Origin: Melaminivora suipulveris
GTDB taxonomy: Bacteria; Pseudomonadota; Gammaproteobacteria; Burkholderiales; Burkholderiaceae_C
Reading direction: 5' to 3'
Assembly: GCF_003008575.1 (NCBI RefSeq)
Contig: NZ_CP027667.1
Coordinates: 186,001-250,000, forward strand
Length of the DNA stretch: 64,000 bases
This document shows positions 49,105 through 61,214 of the stretch, piece after piece. Position numbers and translations under genes: made by a program. The notes under the pieces were generated by a model. The model was not told where the DNA came from. It was given only the letters and a program-made list of their open reading frames with translations, and searched no databases. Each line of letters begins with the position of its first letter. The stretch's first letter is position 1.

Positions 49105-50532
49105 TCAGGGCAGCCGGCTCTGGGCGTCCATCTGCGCCCGGTGCACGCGGCGCGGCGGCAGCTGAAAGAAAAGCGCCGTGGCGGCCAGCGTGAGCAGCCC
49201 CATGCACACGAAGGTCAGGCGAAAGGCGTGCAGCGTCCCAGCCGCGCCCTGGTGCGCGGCGCTGGACTGCAGGCTGCCCAGCACGGCGCCAGCCAGCGCC
49301 ACGCCCATGCTCATGGCCAGCATTTGCACCATCGACAGCAGGCTGTTGCCGCTGCTGGCGTTGCCCGGCTCCAGGTCCATCAGGGTCACCGTGTTCATGG
49401 CGGAAAACTGCATCGAGTTCACCGCGCCGAACAGCGCCAGTTGGCCCAGCAGCAGCACCAGGAGCGCGCCCGGCGCCACGGTTGCGAAGCTGCCGATCAA
49501 AAGCGCCAGCGCGCCGGTGTTGACCACGAGAAACTCCCGGTAGCCAAAGCGCCGCACCAGCCGCGCCACCAACGGCTTGACAGCCATGCTGCCGACGACG
49601 GTGGGCAGCATCATCATCCCCGCCTCCATGGGCGCATACCCCAGGCTGACCTGCAGCACCAGCGGGACCATGAACGGCATGGCCGAGCTGCCCAGGCGCG
49701 AGAAAAAATTGCCCAGCAAGCCCACGCGCAGCGTGCGCACACCGAAAAGCGCCGGCGCGAACAGCGGGTTGCGGCTGCGCAGCGCGTGCAACGCATAGCT
49801 GGCCAGGCTGGCGATGCCGAACACCAGCAGCACCAGCGCCGAGGCGCGGCTCAGGCTCCCGCCGGCCATGGCCTCCACCCCCAGCGACACCGCCGCCATG
49901 CCGAACGCCAGCAAGCCGTAGCCGACCAGGTCGAAACCGCGCCGCTCGCGCGCATCGCCGCGCGGCATATAGCGCCGCGCCGCCGCCAGGCCCACCAGCC
50001 CGACCGGCACGTTGACCCAGAAAATCCAGTGCCAGGAGGCGTACTCGACCATCCAGCCGCCCAGCGTCGGCCCGATCAGCGGGCCGATCAGGCCAGGGAT
50101 GGCGACGAAACTCATGGCGCGGATGAACTCCTCGCGCGGAAACGCCCGCAGCACCGCCAGCCGCCCCACCGGCAGCAGTAGCGCCCCGCCCAGACCCTGC
50201 ACCACGCGCGCGCCGACCAGCAGCGGCAGCGACGGCGACAACGCGCACAGCACCGAGCCGGCGGCAAACAGCGCGATCGCCGACATGAAGACCTGGCGCG
50301 TGCCGAAGCGATCGGCCAGCCAGCCGGATGCAGGAATGAGCACCGCCATGGCCAGCGAATAAGCGACGATGACCGAGTGCATCTGCAGCGGGCTCTCGCC
50401 CAGGTCGCGCGCCATGGCGGGCAGCGCGGTGTTGACGATGGTGGCGTCCAGCGTCTGCATGAAAAAGCCCAGCGCCACCAGCCACAGCAGGGCCTGGCGT
50501 TCGCCGGTGGGCAGGGAGGCAAGGAGCTTCAT
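49105..50532 (-). CDS. mdtD: MFS multidrug transporter, DHA2 / EmrB-MdtD type
   Basis: 475 residues with 13-14 membrane segments. Motif D1-like FFMQTLDATIVNTALPAMARD at the N-terminus and motif A variant GWLADRFGTRQVFMS. The sequence is very close in pattern to MdtD, e.g. LDATIVNTALP, FWVNVPVGL and YMP.GDAR. Exports drugs or other small molecules by proton antiport. No adaptor or outer membrane partner is adjacent. Start 50532 has family-like MKLLASLPTGERQALLWLV. Confidence 0.88.
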   Translation of the reverse strand: MKLLASLPTGERQALLWLVALGFFMQTLDATIVNTALPAMARDLGESPLQMHSVIVAYSLAMAVLIPASGWLADRFGTRQVFMSAIALFAAGSVLCALSPSLPLLVGARVVQGLGGALLLPVGRLAVLRAFPREEFIRAMSFVAIPGLIGPLIGPTLGGWMVEYASWHWIFWVNVPVGLVGLAAARRYMPRGDARERRGFDLVGYGLLAFGMAAVSLGVEAMAGGSLSRASALVLLVFGIASLASYALHALRSRNPLFAPALFGVRTLRVGLLGNFFSRLGSSAMPFMVPLVLQVSLGYAPMEAGMMMLPTVVGSMAVKPLVARLVRRFGYREFLVVNTGALALLIGSFATVAPGALLVLLLGQLALFGAVNSMQFSAMNTVTLMDLEPGNASSGNSLLSMVQMLAMSMGVALAGAVLGSLQSSAAHQGAAGTLHAFRLTFVCMGLLTLAATALFFQLPPRRVHRAQMDAQSRLP

Positions 50533-50709
50533 CGGTGGGAAAAGGAAAGTCCGCGGCGGCCGGCCAGTGTGCCTGGGCACGCTGCGGCGCGCAGTCGCCA
50601 ATGCTTGCGTTCGCGCGCTTTCCGGCGGGCGCTAGCGCCCTCGTCTGACGCGGTGGCCGCTGCGCCGAACCGTAAGGTCATGCCATCCCACCTTTGCCTG
50701 GAGACGAGC

Positions 50710-51003
50710 ATGTTCAAGCGATTCTTCGACCCCGCCACCATCTACGCGCGCCGCGCCCAGCGCTCCATGGACGAGGCGCGCATGGCCGCGCTGGAGCACG
50801 AAAGCGCTGCCGAGCACCATGCCGCGCTGGCCCGCATGTACCGCGAGCGTGTGGCGCGCCTGCAGCTGGAGGTCTCGCCCGAGCCCCAGGAGCCGCGCGT
50901 GACGCTGGAGCCGAACTCGCAGATCCCGCGCATCACCGCGCTGAAAAAGCGCGATGAGCCCGCCGCCAAGCCCGCCATGGTGGCGCAGGGCGTGGCCGGA
51001 TGA
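50710..51003 (+). CDS. Small hypothetical protein
   Basis: 97 residues beginning MFKRFFDPATIYARRAQRSM. The first half is a charged amphipathic helix (DEARMAALEHESAAEHHAAL), the second is Pro-rich and disordered (EPQEPRVTLEPNSQIPRI). No membrane segment. A terminator follows 27 nt after the stop, which supports a real transcript. Family not recognised. Confidence 0.65.
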   Translation: MFKRFFDPATIYARRAQRSMDEARMAALEHESAAEHHAALARMYRERVARLQLEVSPEPQEPRVTLEPNSQIPRITALKKRDEPAAKPAMVAQGVAG

Positions 51004-51029
51004 GGCCGGCCATGGCAACGCAGCAAACG

Positions 51030-51056
51030 AGCCGGCCCTGAGCCGGCTTCTTTTTT
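51030..51056 (+). terminator. Rho-independent terminator between the small hypothetical gene and katE
   Basis: AGCCGGC / GCCGGCT 7 bp stem with CCTGA loop, then TTCTTTTTT. It serves the plus-strand gene ending at 51003 and lies just beyond the katE stop. Confidence 0.85.
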
Positions 51057-51069
51057 CGTGCGGCGCCGC

Positions 51070-53463
<2,394 letters not shown>

Positions 53464-53718
53464 GGGGTCGCTCCTGGTGGGCTGGGTGAAAGCTCGCAAC
53501 GCTACGAGGGGCACCGCCTGGCGGCTGTAGGAGCGCGCCGAAACACCCGCTGCCGTTTGGCACAGCGCCCGCCTGCGCCGCGCTGACCCGCGCTCGCGCC
53601 ACCGGCCTACCCGCGCCGCGTGCACGCGCGCCGAACAATGGCCCATCCCGCCACAGGCCCGCACCCACCCGCACTCGGCCGCCCAACCCTGGCAGGACCC
53701 AGAAAGGAAAACCGCACC

Positions 53719-53877
53719 ATGTCGCTCTCCCTCATCCTGCTCATCGTCCTGGTACTGATCCTGATCGGCGTGCTGCCGACCTGGGGCTACAGCCGCTCCT
53801 GGGGCTATGGCCCAGGCGGCGGCGTTGGCCTGGTCGTCGTGATCCTGCTGGTGCTGCTGCTCATGGGCAGGATCTGA
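53719..53877 (+). CDS. DUF3309 small membrane protein
   Basis: 52 residues: hydrophobic helix SLILLIVLVLILIGVLPTWG, Gly/Trp-Tyr-rich loop (SRSWGYGPGGGVG), then a second hydrophobic helix ending MGRI. This is the small DUF3309 family, frequent beside stress genes and of unknown role. AGAAAGGAAA precedes the ATG. Divergent from katE. Confidence 0.85.
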   Translation: MSLSLILLIVLVLILIGVLPTWGYSRSWGYGPGGGVGLVVVILLVLLLMGRI

Positions 53878-53893
53878 GGCCGCACGTTCCTCA

Positions 53894-56599
53894 TCAGAGC
53901 TGATGCACGACCAGGCGGAACTCGGGGTCGTCCGGATAGGCGCGCACCTCGAAGCCCAGGCGGCGCATCAGCTTGAGCATGTTCGGATTGGTGGCCAGCA
54001 CCAGGCCCTGGATTTCAGCAAGGCCCCGGTCGCGCGCCACGTCCATGATGCTGAGCATCAGCCGCGAGCCCAGGCCCTTGCCGGCGAAATCGTCCGCCAC
54101 CAGCAGGGCGAACTCGCAACTCGTCTGGTCGGGGTTGGTCACGTAGCGTGAAACGCCCACCAGACGCTGCTTGTAGCTGACCTCGCCCTCCTCATCGACG
54201 ACGCGCTCGCGGTGCTCGGCCACCAGCGCCATCTCGCGGTCGTAGTCGATCAGCGTGAAGCGTGCCAGCATCGACGGAGGCAGTTCCGCCAGCTGCGATA
54301 CGAAGCGGAAGTATCGGCTCTCGGGCGAGAGCTCGCGCACCAGGCGCTGCACCATCTGCGCATCGTCCGGGCGGATCGGCCGCACCAGGTATTCGCCACC
54401 GCCGCGCAGGGGCCAGACCTGCTCGTAGCGCGCCGGGTACGGCAGGATGGACAGATGGCCGTACTGGCCGTGCCCGATGCCGTCGCCGCGCGCGCTGGCC
54501 TGCGCGCTATCGCCGACCACGATGCGCGCGTCCACGGCCACCGCGCCCAGCTCGTCGACGATCAACGGGTTGATATCCATCTCGCGCAGCTGCGGCAGCG
54601 CGCAGACCATCTCGGAGACGCGCAGCAGTGTTTGTTCCAGCGCTTCGCGGTCCACGGCGGCGGCGCCGCGCCACTCGCCCAGCGTCTCGGCCACGCGCGA
54701 GCGGTCGATCAGCCGGCGCGCCAGAAACTGGTTCAGCGGCGGCAGCTCCATGGCGCGGTCGCGGATCAGCTCGATCATGGTGCCGCCGGCGCCGAAGGTG
54801 ATGACCGGCCCGAACGGATCGTCGCTGACCATGCCGATGTTGATCTCGCGCCCACGCCGCGCGCGGGCCATGTTCTGCACCGTCACGCCATTGACGCGCG
54901 CGCCCGGCTGCAGGCGCGCCACGCGCTGCACCATGTCGTTGAAGGCGTCGCGCGCCGCGGCGCCGTTGTGCACGTTGAGCACCACGCCGCCAACGTCGGA
55001 CTTGTGCGCCACGTCGGGCGAGTCGATTTTCAAAGCCACCGGAAAGCCCAGCTGCGTGGCGATCATCATGGCCTCGTGGCTGCTTCGCGCCAGCACCGTG
55101 CGCGTGACCGGAACGTGGAAGGCCGCCAGCAGCGTCTTCGACTCCATCTCGGTCAGCACATGGCGGCGCTCGGCCAGCACCGATTCGATGACCAGGCGCG
55201 CGCCCTCGATGTCCGGCTTGACCAGGGTCGACAGCGGCGGCGGCGTCTGCTGCAGCAGCTGCTGGTTTTGGTAGAAGCTGGCGATGTTGCCGAACGCCCC
55301 CACCGCCGCCTCGGGCGTGCGGAACTGCGGGATCTGCGCGTCGCGCAGCAGCTGGCGCGCGGCCAGCACCGACAGATCGCCCATCCAGCTGGCCAGCAGC
55401 GGCTTGGGCGCCAGGCGTCTGGCTTCGGCCAGGGCGTTGGCGATGGCCGTGCCGTCTATGCCCTCCTTGGGCGAGAAGATGGCCAGCACGCCGTCCACGC
55501 CGCGGTCGCGCAACGCCGCGTCCAGCGCGGCCCGGTAGTGCTCGGGCCCGGCTTCTTCCGACAGGTCGATCAGGTCCGTCAGCGAGGCCAGGGGCGGCAG
55601 CTTGGGCGCCAGCGCCTCGGTCGATTCGGCGGACAGACGGCCCAGCTCCAGGCCGATCTCGCAGGCCCAGTCGGCCGCCAGCACACCAGGGCCGCCGCCG
55701 TTGGTGATGACGCCCAGTCGGCGCCCCACGGGCCGGTAGCGCGAGGCCAGGCACTTGGCGGCGGAAAACAGCTCGACGAAGGAGCGCACGCGCACGGCAC
55801 CCGCGCGGCGCAGCGCGGCGTCGAACACGTCGTCGCTGCCGACGATGGCGGCGCTGTGCGTCTGCGCAGCCTCGGTGCCGGCGGGCTTGCGCCCGGCCTT
55901 GAGGATGACCACCGGCTTGGCATGCGCGGCCGAGCGCAGCGCGCTGATGAAGCGCCGCGCGTTCTGGATGCCCTCCATGTAGATCACGATGCTTTGCGTG
56001 CGCGGGTCGTTGGCCAGGAAGTCCAGCGCCTCGGCCAGGCCCAGGTCGGTGTGCGGGCCCAGCGAGATGACGCTGGAAAAGCCCACACCGTTGTTGTGCG
56101 CCCAGTCCAGGATGGACGCGGTGAGCGCGCCGGACTGGCAGATCAGCGCCAGCGAGCCATCGCGCGCCAGCGGCCCGGCGGCGCTGGCGTTCAGGCGCAG
56201 CATGGGCCGCTGGATGCCCAGTGAGTTGGGGCCGAGCAGCCACATGCCCTCGCGCCGGGCGACCTTGCGCAGCTGGCCCGCCAGTTCGGCGTCGACGCCG
56301 CTGGAAATCACCAGCGCGCAGCGGCAGTTGACGCGGCCGGCCAGTTCCAGGCCTGCGGCCAGCTCCTGCGGCGGCAGCGCCAGCACGGCCAGGTCGGCGC
56401 GCGTCTGCGCCAGGTCGGCCAGCGTACCGCTGGTACCCACATCCAGAAAGGTGAGCGTGCCGGTGTAGTCGCTGGCGCGCAGCGCCTCGTGCAGCACGCG
56501 CGCCTGGCCGGGTAGTTCATCCGCGCCATCGCGGCTGCCGGCCAGGACGATGATCGAGCTGGGGGCGAACAGCGGGGTGAGGTAGTGCTTGTCCATCAT
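53894..56599 (-). CDS. Pat-type protein: NDP-forming acyl-CoA synthetase domains fused to a GNAT acetyltransferase
   Basis: 901 residues. Order: CoA-binding domain (about 8-130; LTPLFAPSSIIVLAGS), succinyl-CoA-ligase-like domain (about 145-470; ITNGGGPGVLAADW), ATP-grasp (about 490-710; KIDSPDVAHKSDVGGVVLNV) and a C-terminal GNAT (about 735-901; YLVRPIRPDDAQMVQRLVRE...VADDFAGKGLGSRLM). The layout is that of Salmonella Pat/YfiQ, which acetylates acetyl-CoA synthetase. A His is present in EAAQTHSAAIVG, the position of the phospho-His of active ADP-forming synthetases, a residue I recall as lost in Pat; so enzyme activity may be retained. No acs gene is beside it. Confidence 0.85.
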   Translation of the reverse strand: MMDKHYLTPLFAPSSIIVLAGSRDGADELPGQARVLHEALRASDYTGTLTFLDVGTSGTLADLAQTRADLAVLALPPQELAAGLELAGRVNCRCALVISSGVDAELAGQLRKVARREGMWLLGPNSLGIQRPMLRLNASAAGPLARDGSLALICQSGALTASILDWAHNNGVGFSSVISLGPHTDLGLAEALDFLANDPRTQSIVIYMEGIQNARRFISALRSAAHAKPVVILKAGRKPAGTEAAQTHSAAIVGSDDVFDAALRRAGAVRVRSFVELFSAAKCLASRYRPVGRRLGVITNGGGPGVLAADWACEIGLELGRLSAESTEALAPKLPPLASLTDLIDLSEEAGPEHYRAALDAALRDRGVDGVLAIFSPKEGIDGTAIANALAEARRLAPKPLLASWMGDLSVLAARQLLRDAQIPQFRTPEAAVGAFGNIASFYQNQQLLQQTPPPLSTLVKPDIEGARLVIESVLAERRHVLTEMESKTLLAAFHVPVTRTVLARSSHEAMMIATQLGFPVALKIDSPDVAHKSDVGGVVLNVHNGAAARDAFNDMVQRVARLQPGARVNGVTVQNMARARRGREINIGMVSDDPFGPVITFGAGGTMIELIRDRAMELPPLNQFLARRLIDRSRVAETLGEWRGAAAVDREALEQTLLRVSEMVCALPQLREMDINPLIVDELGAVAVDARIVVGDSAQASARGDGIGHGQYGHLSILPYPARYEQVWPLRGGGEYLVRPIRPDDAQMVQRLVRELSPESRYFRFVSQLAELPPSMLARFTLIDYDREMALVAEHRERVVDEEGEVSYKQRLVGVSRYVTNPDQTSCEFALLVADDFAGKGLGSRLMLSIMDVARDRGLAEIQGLVLATNPNMLKLMRRLGFEVRAYPDDPEFRLVVHQL

Positions 56600-56687
56600 G
56601 GCAATCGTCTTCCGCGGCCGGCCACACCGGCCTGAAAAGGTGGCACCGATTGTGGCCCACCCTGCATTCGCTCTGCGCGCTGGCGCG

Positions 56688-58013
56688 TCACCGGGGCGCG
56701 TGCAGCAGTTGCGCGATGGCCTGCGCCGTGGCGTGCGCCGCGCCGCGGTGCGCTGCGGCGAACTCCAGGCAGCGCTCGGCCTGCCGGGCTTGGCGCCCGG
56801 TGTCGGCCACCAGCTCGCGCGCGGCCTGCACGCCGGCGGGCATATCGGGCACACGCTGCGCCGCGCCGGCGGCCAAGGCGAGCCGCGCCGCCTCGGTGAA
56901 ATTGAAGGTGTGCGGGCCCATGATCACCGGGCAGCCGCAGGCGGCGATCTCGATCAGGTTTTGCCCGCCCAGCGGCGCAAAACTGCCACCCAGCAGGGCG
57001 GCGTGCGCCATGCTGCCGTACAGCGCCATCTCGCCCAGGCTGTCGCCGAGCCAGACGTCGGCCGCCTCCGGGCCACCCTGCCACTGGCTGCGGCGCGAGA
57101 CGCTCAGGCCGGCGTCGCGGATCAGCTGCGCCACTTCGTCGAAGCGCTGCGGATGGCGCGGCACGAGCAGCCATTGCACTTCATTTTTCGCTATGTTTTG
57201 TATAGCTGCATGCGCTTTATCCACGCCGACTGAGAGCATTTTCTGCTTCAAACTGGCCAGCCACAGGGCTTCTTCGCCCTCGCGTGTGCTGGCCAGCAGT
57301 ACCACCGGTCGGCCGGCCTGGTGGCGCCAGGCGCGCCCCTGTGCCTGCTGGGCGGCGTCGGGCACCACGTCGAACTTCAGGTTGCCCAGCACGCCGGCCA
57401 CCGGCGCGCCCAGATCGGCCAGGCGCTGCGCATCCTGCTGCGTCTGCGCCCATACCGCCCTCAGGGCCGCGTAGGCCGGGCGCGCCAGCCAGGCCAGGCG
57501 GCGCGCGCCGGCGTGGGATTTTTCGTTCAGCCGTGCGTTGGCCAGCACCACCGGAATGCCCTGCGCGCGGCAGGCGGCGATCAGGCTGGGCCAGATCTCG
57601 GTCTCCATCAGCACGCCAATGTCGGGGCGAAAGTGCTGCACGAAGCGCCGCGTGGCGCCGCGTGTATCCCATGGCAGCCAGACCTGTGCGTCGCCCGGCT
57701 GCAGCAGCGCCTGGCCGGCGGCGCGCCCCGTGGCCGTGCCGTGGGTCAGCAGCAGGCGCATGGTTGGCAGTTGCGCGCGCAACTCACGCAGCAGCAGCGC
57801 GGCGGCGCGCGTCTCGCCCAGCGAGACGGCGTGCAGCCAGACCAGCGGCCCGGCGCCCGGCTGGGGCGCGGGCGCGTCGTAGTGGCCAAAGCGCTCGCCC
57901 ACGCGCTCGCCATACAGCGGCTCGCTGCGCGCGCGCCGGCGCAGGCGAGCGCGCAGTGGCGCCATGGCCAGCCAGGTCAGCAGGCTGTAGAGCTTGAGCG
58001 CGAGGGCGGCCAT
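56688..58013 (-). CDS. waaA: 3-deoxy-D-manno-octulosonic acid transferase WaaA (KdtA)
   Basis: 441 residues. Adds Kdo to lipid IVA in lipopolysaccharide assembly at the inner membrane. An N-terminal membrane anchor (about 1-20) is followed by GT30 features WLHAVSLGETRAA, LLTHGTATGR, METEIWPSLIAACRAQGIPV and in the C-half GGSFAPLGGQNLIEIAACG. Residues about 254-277, after STREGEEALWLA, are encoded by a dispersed repeat copy and lie in a loop before LVPRHPQRF; relatives usually have only a short loop there. ATG at 58013 is chosen; the preceding TTG codon is an alternative. Confidence 0.93.
   Translation of the reverse strand: MAALALKLYSLLTWLAMAPLRARLRRRARSEPLYGERVGERFGHYDAPAPQPGAGPLVWLHAVSLGETRAAALLLRELRAQLPTMRLLLTHGTATGRAAGQALLQPGDAQVWLPWDTRGATRRFVQHFRPDIGVLMETEIWPSLIAACRAQGIPVVLANARLNEKSHAGARRLAWLARPAYAALRAVWAQTQQDAQRLADLGAPVAGVLGNLKFDVVPDAAQQAQGRAWRHQAGRPVVLLASTREGEEALWLASLKQKMLSVGVDKAHAAIQNIAKNEVQWLLVPRHPQRFDEVAQLIRDAGLSVSRRSQWQGGPEAADVWLGDSLGEMALYGSMAHAALLGGSFAPLGGQNLIEIAACGCPVIMGPHTFNFTEAARLALAAGAAQRVPDMPAGVQAARELVADTGRQARQAERCLEFAAAHRGAAHATAQAIAQLLHAPR
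57187..57252 (+). repeat. Dispersed repeat copy inside waaA
   Basis: Hairpin CGCTATGTTTTGTATAGC, then TGCATGCGCTTTATCCACGC, CGACTGAGAGCATTTTCTGC. It is a full copy and is translated in frame from the opposite strand. Confidence 0.92.
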
Positions 58014-58047
58014 CAAACAATGCGGCCGGGCGCGCCGGTGCTGCTCG

Positions 58048-59436
58048 TCAATGCGCGGCGCCGCCGATCTGCGCGCCCGGCTTGACGCGTGCCAGCAGCG
58101 CGCGCATCTCGCCCTCGATGCGCGCCAGCGCCTCGGGCGTCTGGCCCTCGAAGCGCAGCACCAGCACCGGCGTGGTGTTGCTGGCGCGGATCAGGCCAAA
58201 GCCGTCCGGCCAGTCCACGCGCAGGCCGTCGATGGTGCTCACGCGCGCCGGCGCTGCGAAGGCGCCTGCGGCGAGCGCCTGCAGTTCGGCGCTCAGGCGG
58301 TGCGGCTCGCCCTCCTCGCAGGCCACGTTCAGCTCGGGCGTGCTGTGGCTGGTGGGCAGCTCGTCCAGCACGCGGCTGGCGTCCTCGTGGCGGCTCAGGA
58401 TCTCCAGCAGCCGGCAGCCGGCGTAGGTGCCGTCGTCGAAACCGTACCAGCGCTCCTTGAAGAAGATGTGCCCGCTCATCTCGCCGCCCAGGGGCGAGTT
58501 GAGTTCCTTCATGCGCGCCTTGATCAGCGAGTGGCCGGTCTTGAACATGACCGGCTCGCCACCCGCTTCGCGAATGGCCGGTGCCAGGCGCTGGGTGCAC
58601 TTGACGTCGAAGACGATGGGCGCGCCCGGCACGCGCGACAGCACGTCGCGCGCGAACAGCATCATCTGGCGGTCCGGGAAGATGTTGTTGCCGTCCTTGG
58701 TCACGATGCCCAGCCGGTCGCCGTCGCCGTCGAAGGCCAGGCCCAGCTCGGCCCCGCTGGTCTTGAGCGCCTCGATCACGTCACGCAGGTTCTCGGGCTT
58801 GCTCGGGTCCGGGTGGTGGTTGGGAAAGTCGCCGTCGACTTCGGAAAACAGCTCGATCACCTCGCAGCCAAGCGCGCGGAAGATGCCCGGCGCCGATGCG
58901 CCGGCGATGCCGTTGCCGCTGTCCACCACGATCTTCATGGGCCGCGCCAGCTTCACGTCGCCCACGATGCGCTCGGTATAAGCCGGCAGCACGTCGGCGC
59001 TGCGCACGCTACCGCCCTCTGCAAGTTGCCAGTCCTGCTGCTCCATCGCGCGCCGCAGCTGCTGGATCTCCTCGCCATAGATGGCGCGGCCAGCCAGCAC
59101 CATCTTGAAGCCGTTGTAATCCTTGGGGTTGTGGCTGCCCGTGACCTGGATGCCCGAAGTCGCCAGCGTGCTGGCGGCGAAGTACAGCATGGGTGTGGTC
59201 ACCGCGCCGACGTCGACGACCTGCAATCCCACGTCCACCAGGCCCTGGATCAGCGCGTCAGCCAGCGCCGGGCCGGAGCGCCGGCCATCGCGCCCCACCG
59301 CCACCACCGCCTCGCCCTGCTGGCGCGCGGCCATGCCGAAGGCCCGGCCCAGCGCGCGCGCCACCTCCTCGTTCAAAGTCTGCGGCACGATGCCGCGGAT
59401 GTCGTAGGCCTTGAAGATGGCGGGCGAGAGCTGCAC
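58048..59436 (-). CDS. Phosphomannomutase / phosphoglucomutase
   Basis: 462 residues. Alpha-D-phosphohexomutase with phospho-Ser101 in TGSHNPKDYNG, metal loop DGDGDRLG (about 240), sugar-specificity loop GGEMSGHIFFKERW and phosphate loop RASNTTPVLVLRFEG. Closest in layout to AlgC-type PMM/PGM enzymes. It supplies mannose-1-P or glucose-1-P for polysaccharide and LPS synthesis, next to waaA (34 nt apart). GTG start at 59436, with GAGGA upstream. Confidence 0.93.
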   Translation of the reverse strand: MQLSPAIFKAYDIRGIVPQTLNEEVARALGRAFGMAARQQGEAVVAVGRDGRRSGPALADALIQGLVDVGLQVVDVGAVTTPMLYFAASTLATSGIQVTGSHNPKDYNGFKMVLAGRAIYGEEIQQLRRAMEQQDWQLAEGGSVRSADVLPAYTERIVGDVKLARPMKIVVDSGNGIAGASAPGIFRALGCEVIELFSEVDGDFPNHHPDPSKPENLRDVIEALKTSGAELGLAFDGDGDRLGIVTKDGNNIFPDRQMMLFARDVLSRVPGAPIVFDVKCTQRLAPAIREAGGEPVMFKTGHSLIKARMKELNSPLGGEMSGHIFFKERWYGFDDGTYAGCRLLEILSRHEDASRVLDELPTSHSTPELNVACEEGEPHRLSAELQALAAGAFAAPARVSTIDGLRVDWPDGFGLIRASNTTPVLVLRFEGQTPEALARIEGEMRALLARVKPGAQIGGAAH

Positions 59437-59607
59437 GGTCGGGTCCTCGTGGAAAAACAGGCTGAGCGCCTGCCGGCGGGCGGAACCCGCCGCGGGCGAA
59501 GCGCCGAATTGTAGGTGCGCCTATCACGCCCTCGCGATGGACTGGCGCCAGGTTCGCGCGTCCGAAAACGGCCAGCACCGGGGCATGGCGCTTCCTATCA
59601 TGGCGCC

Positions 59608-61152
59608 ATGCCCGCCCTGTCGCCCGCCCCCGCCCGGCTTGCCGCCCCCGCGCCTTTCGACGATGGCGACGACGCGCGCTACCTGGCGTTGCGCACGCGC
59701 GATGCGCGCTTTGACGGGCGCTTTTTCACCGGCGTGACCTCCACCGGCATTTACTGCCGCCCGGTGTGCGCGGTGCGCACGCCGCGGCGCGAAAACTGTC
59801 GCTTCTTCGCGCTGGCCGCGCAGGCCGAGAGCGCCGGGTTTCGCCCCTGCCTGCGCTGCCGCCCCGAGCTCGCGCCCCAGGCGCTGGCCTGGTCGGTGCA
59901 GGATGCCACCGGCATATTGCTCACCCAGGCGCTGCGCCTGCTGGAAGCGCCCGAGCACTGGCAGGCAGGGGGCGACCGCGCCGTCGTCGCCCAGCTGGCC
60001 GCGCGCCTGGGCGTGAGCGACCGGCACCTGCGGCGCATCTTCCAGGCGCGCCTGGGCGTCTCCGCCCAGCGCTGGCTGGCCACGCGCCGGCTGCTGGCGG
60101 CCAAGCAACTGCTGGCCGACACCGACCTGCCCGTCACCCAGGTGGCGCTGGCCAGCGGCTTTGGCAGCGTGCGCCGCTTCAATGCCGCGTTCGCCGCGCA
60201 GTACCGGCTGACCCCGGCGCAGTTGCGCCGCACCGGCGGCGCGCCCGGCGGCGCCGGCCGGCCGGTGGTGCTAGGCCTGCGCCCGCCCTACGACGCGGCG
60301 GCGCTGCTGGATTTTTTCGCCGCGCGCTGCCTGCGCGGCGTGGAGTGGGTGGGCCGCGAGCCCGGCCAGCAGATCCTGCGCCGCACGCTGCGTCTGGCTG
60401 CAGGTGGCCAGAGCCGCACTGGCTGGCTGGAGCTGCGCTTCGACGCACAGCGCAACCGCGTACTGCTGCAGGCCAGCGACGGGCTGCTGCCCGCGCTGCC
60501 GCAGCTCATCCACCGCGTGCGCGCCTGGCTCGACCTGGACGCCGACCCGGCTGCCATCGACGCCGTGCTGGGCCCGCACTTCACGGGCGGCGCCGGCCTG
60601 CGCGTGCCCGGCACGCTGGACGGCTTCGAGCTCGCCGTGCGTGCGGTGCTGGGCCAGCAGATCACCGTCGCCGCGGCGCGCACACTCGCGCAGCGGCTGG
60701 TCGAGCGCTTCGGCGAGCCGCTGGGCACGCCCTGGCCGGGGCTGGATCGGCTCTTTCCCAGCGCCGCCGCGCTCGCACGGGTGCCCGCGGACGCACTCGG
60801 CAGCCTGGGACTGGTGCGCCAGCGCCACGCCGCCATCGTGGCCCTGGCGCGGGCGGTGGACAGCGGGGTCGTGTCACTGGATGCCAGCGCCGATGTGCCC
60901 GCCACCCTGAAAGCGCTTTGCGCCCTGCCGGGCATCGGCGACTGGACAGCCCAGTACATCGCCATGCGCGCGCTGCGCTGGCCCGACGCCTTTTTGGCCG
61001 GCGACGTCGCGCTGCATGCCGCCCTGGGCCTGCGCGGAACGCGCCAACCCGCCCGCGCCGCGCTGGCTGCCAGCCAGGCGTGGCGCCCGTGGCGCAGCTA
61101 CGGCGTGCTGCGCACATGGGCGGGCCTGGCCCGGCCGCTATCGCAAGCGTAG
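59608..61152 (+). CDS. alkA: Ada-type regulator fused to AlkA DNA glycosylase
   Basis: 514 residues. N-terminal Ada zinc domain with Cys50, Cys54, Cys81 and Cys84, in the spacing of E. coli Ada Cys38/42/69/72; one of these accepts methyl from phosphotriesters. An AraC-type helix-turn-helix pair follows (about 95-210; VSDRHLRRIFQARLG, ASGFGSVRRFNAAF). C-terminal AlkA N-domain (about 220-330) and HhH-GPD glycosylase (about 335-505) contain LPGIGDWTAQYIAMR and catalytic Asp466. It would both sense alkylation and remove 3-methyladenine. An ogt gene follows 62 nt downstream. ATG at 59608 gives the conserved N-terminus. Confidence 0.93.
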   Translation: MPALSPAPARLAAPAPFDDGDDARYLALRTRDARFDGRFFTGVTSTGIYCRPVCAVRTPRRENCRFFALAAQAESAGFRPCLRCRPELAPQALAWSVQDATGILLTQALRLLEAPEHWQAGGDRAVVAQLAARLGVSDRHLRRIFQARLGVSAQRWLATRRLLAAKQLLADTDLPVTQVALASGFGSVRRFNAAFAAQYRLTPAQLRRTGGAPGGAGRPVVLGLRPPYDAAALLDFFAARCLRGVEWVGREPGQQILRRTLRLAAGGQSRTGWLELRFDAQRNRVLLQASDGLLPALPQLIHRVRAWLDLDADPAAIDAVLGPHFTGGAGLRVPGTLDGFELAVRAVLGQQITVAAARTLAQRLVERFGEPLGTPWPGLDRLFPSAAALARVPADALGSLGLVRQRHAAIVALARAVDSGVVSLDASADVPATLKALCALPGIGDWTAQYIAMRALRWPDAFLAGDVALHAALGLRGTRQPARAALAASQAWRPWRSYGVLRTWAGLARPLSQA

Positions 61153-61214
61153 CGCCTGGCGCTTGGCCAGTCAGCGCGAACGCCCGATTTCGCATGTAAT
61201 AGGAGCCCGTCACC

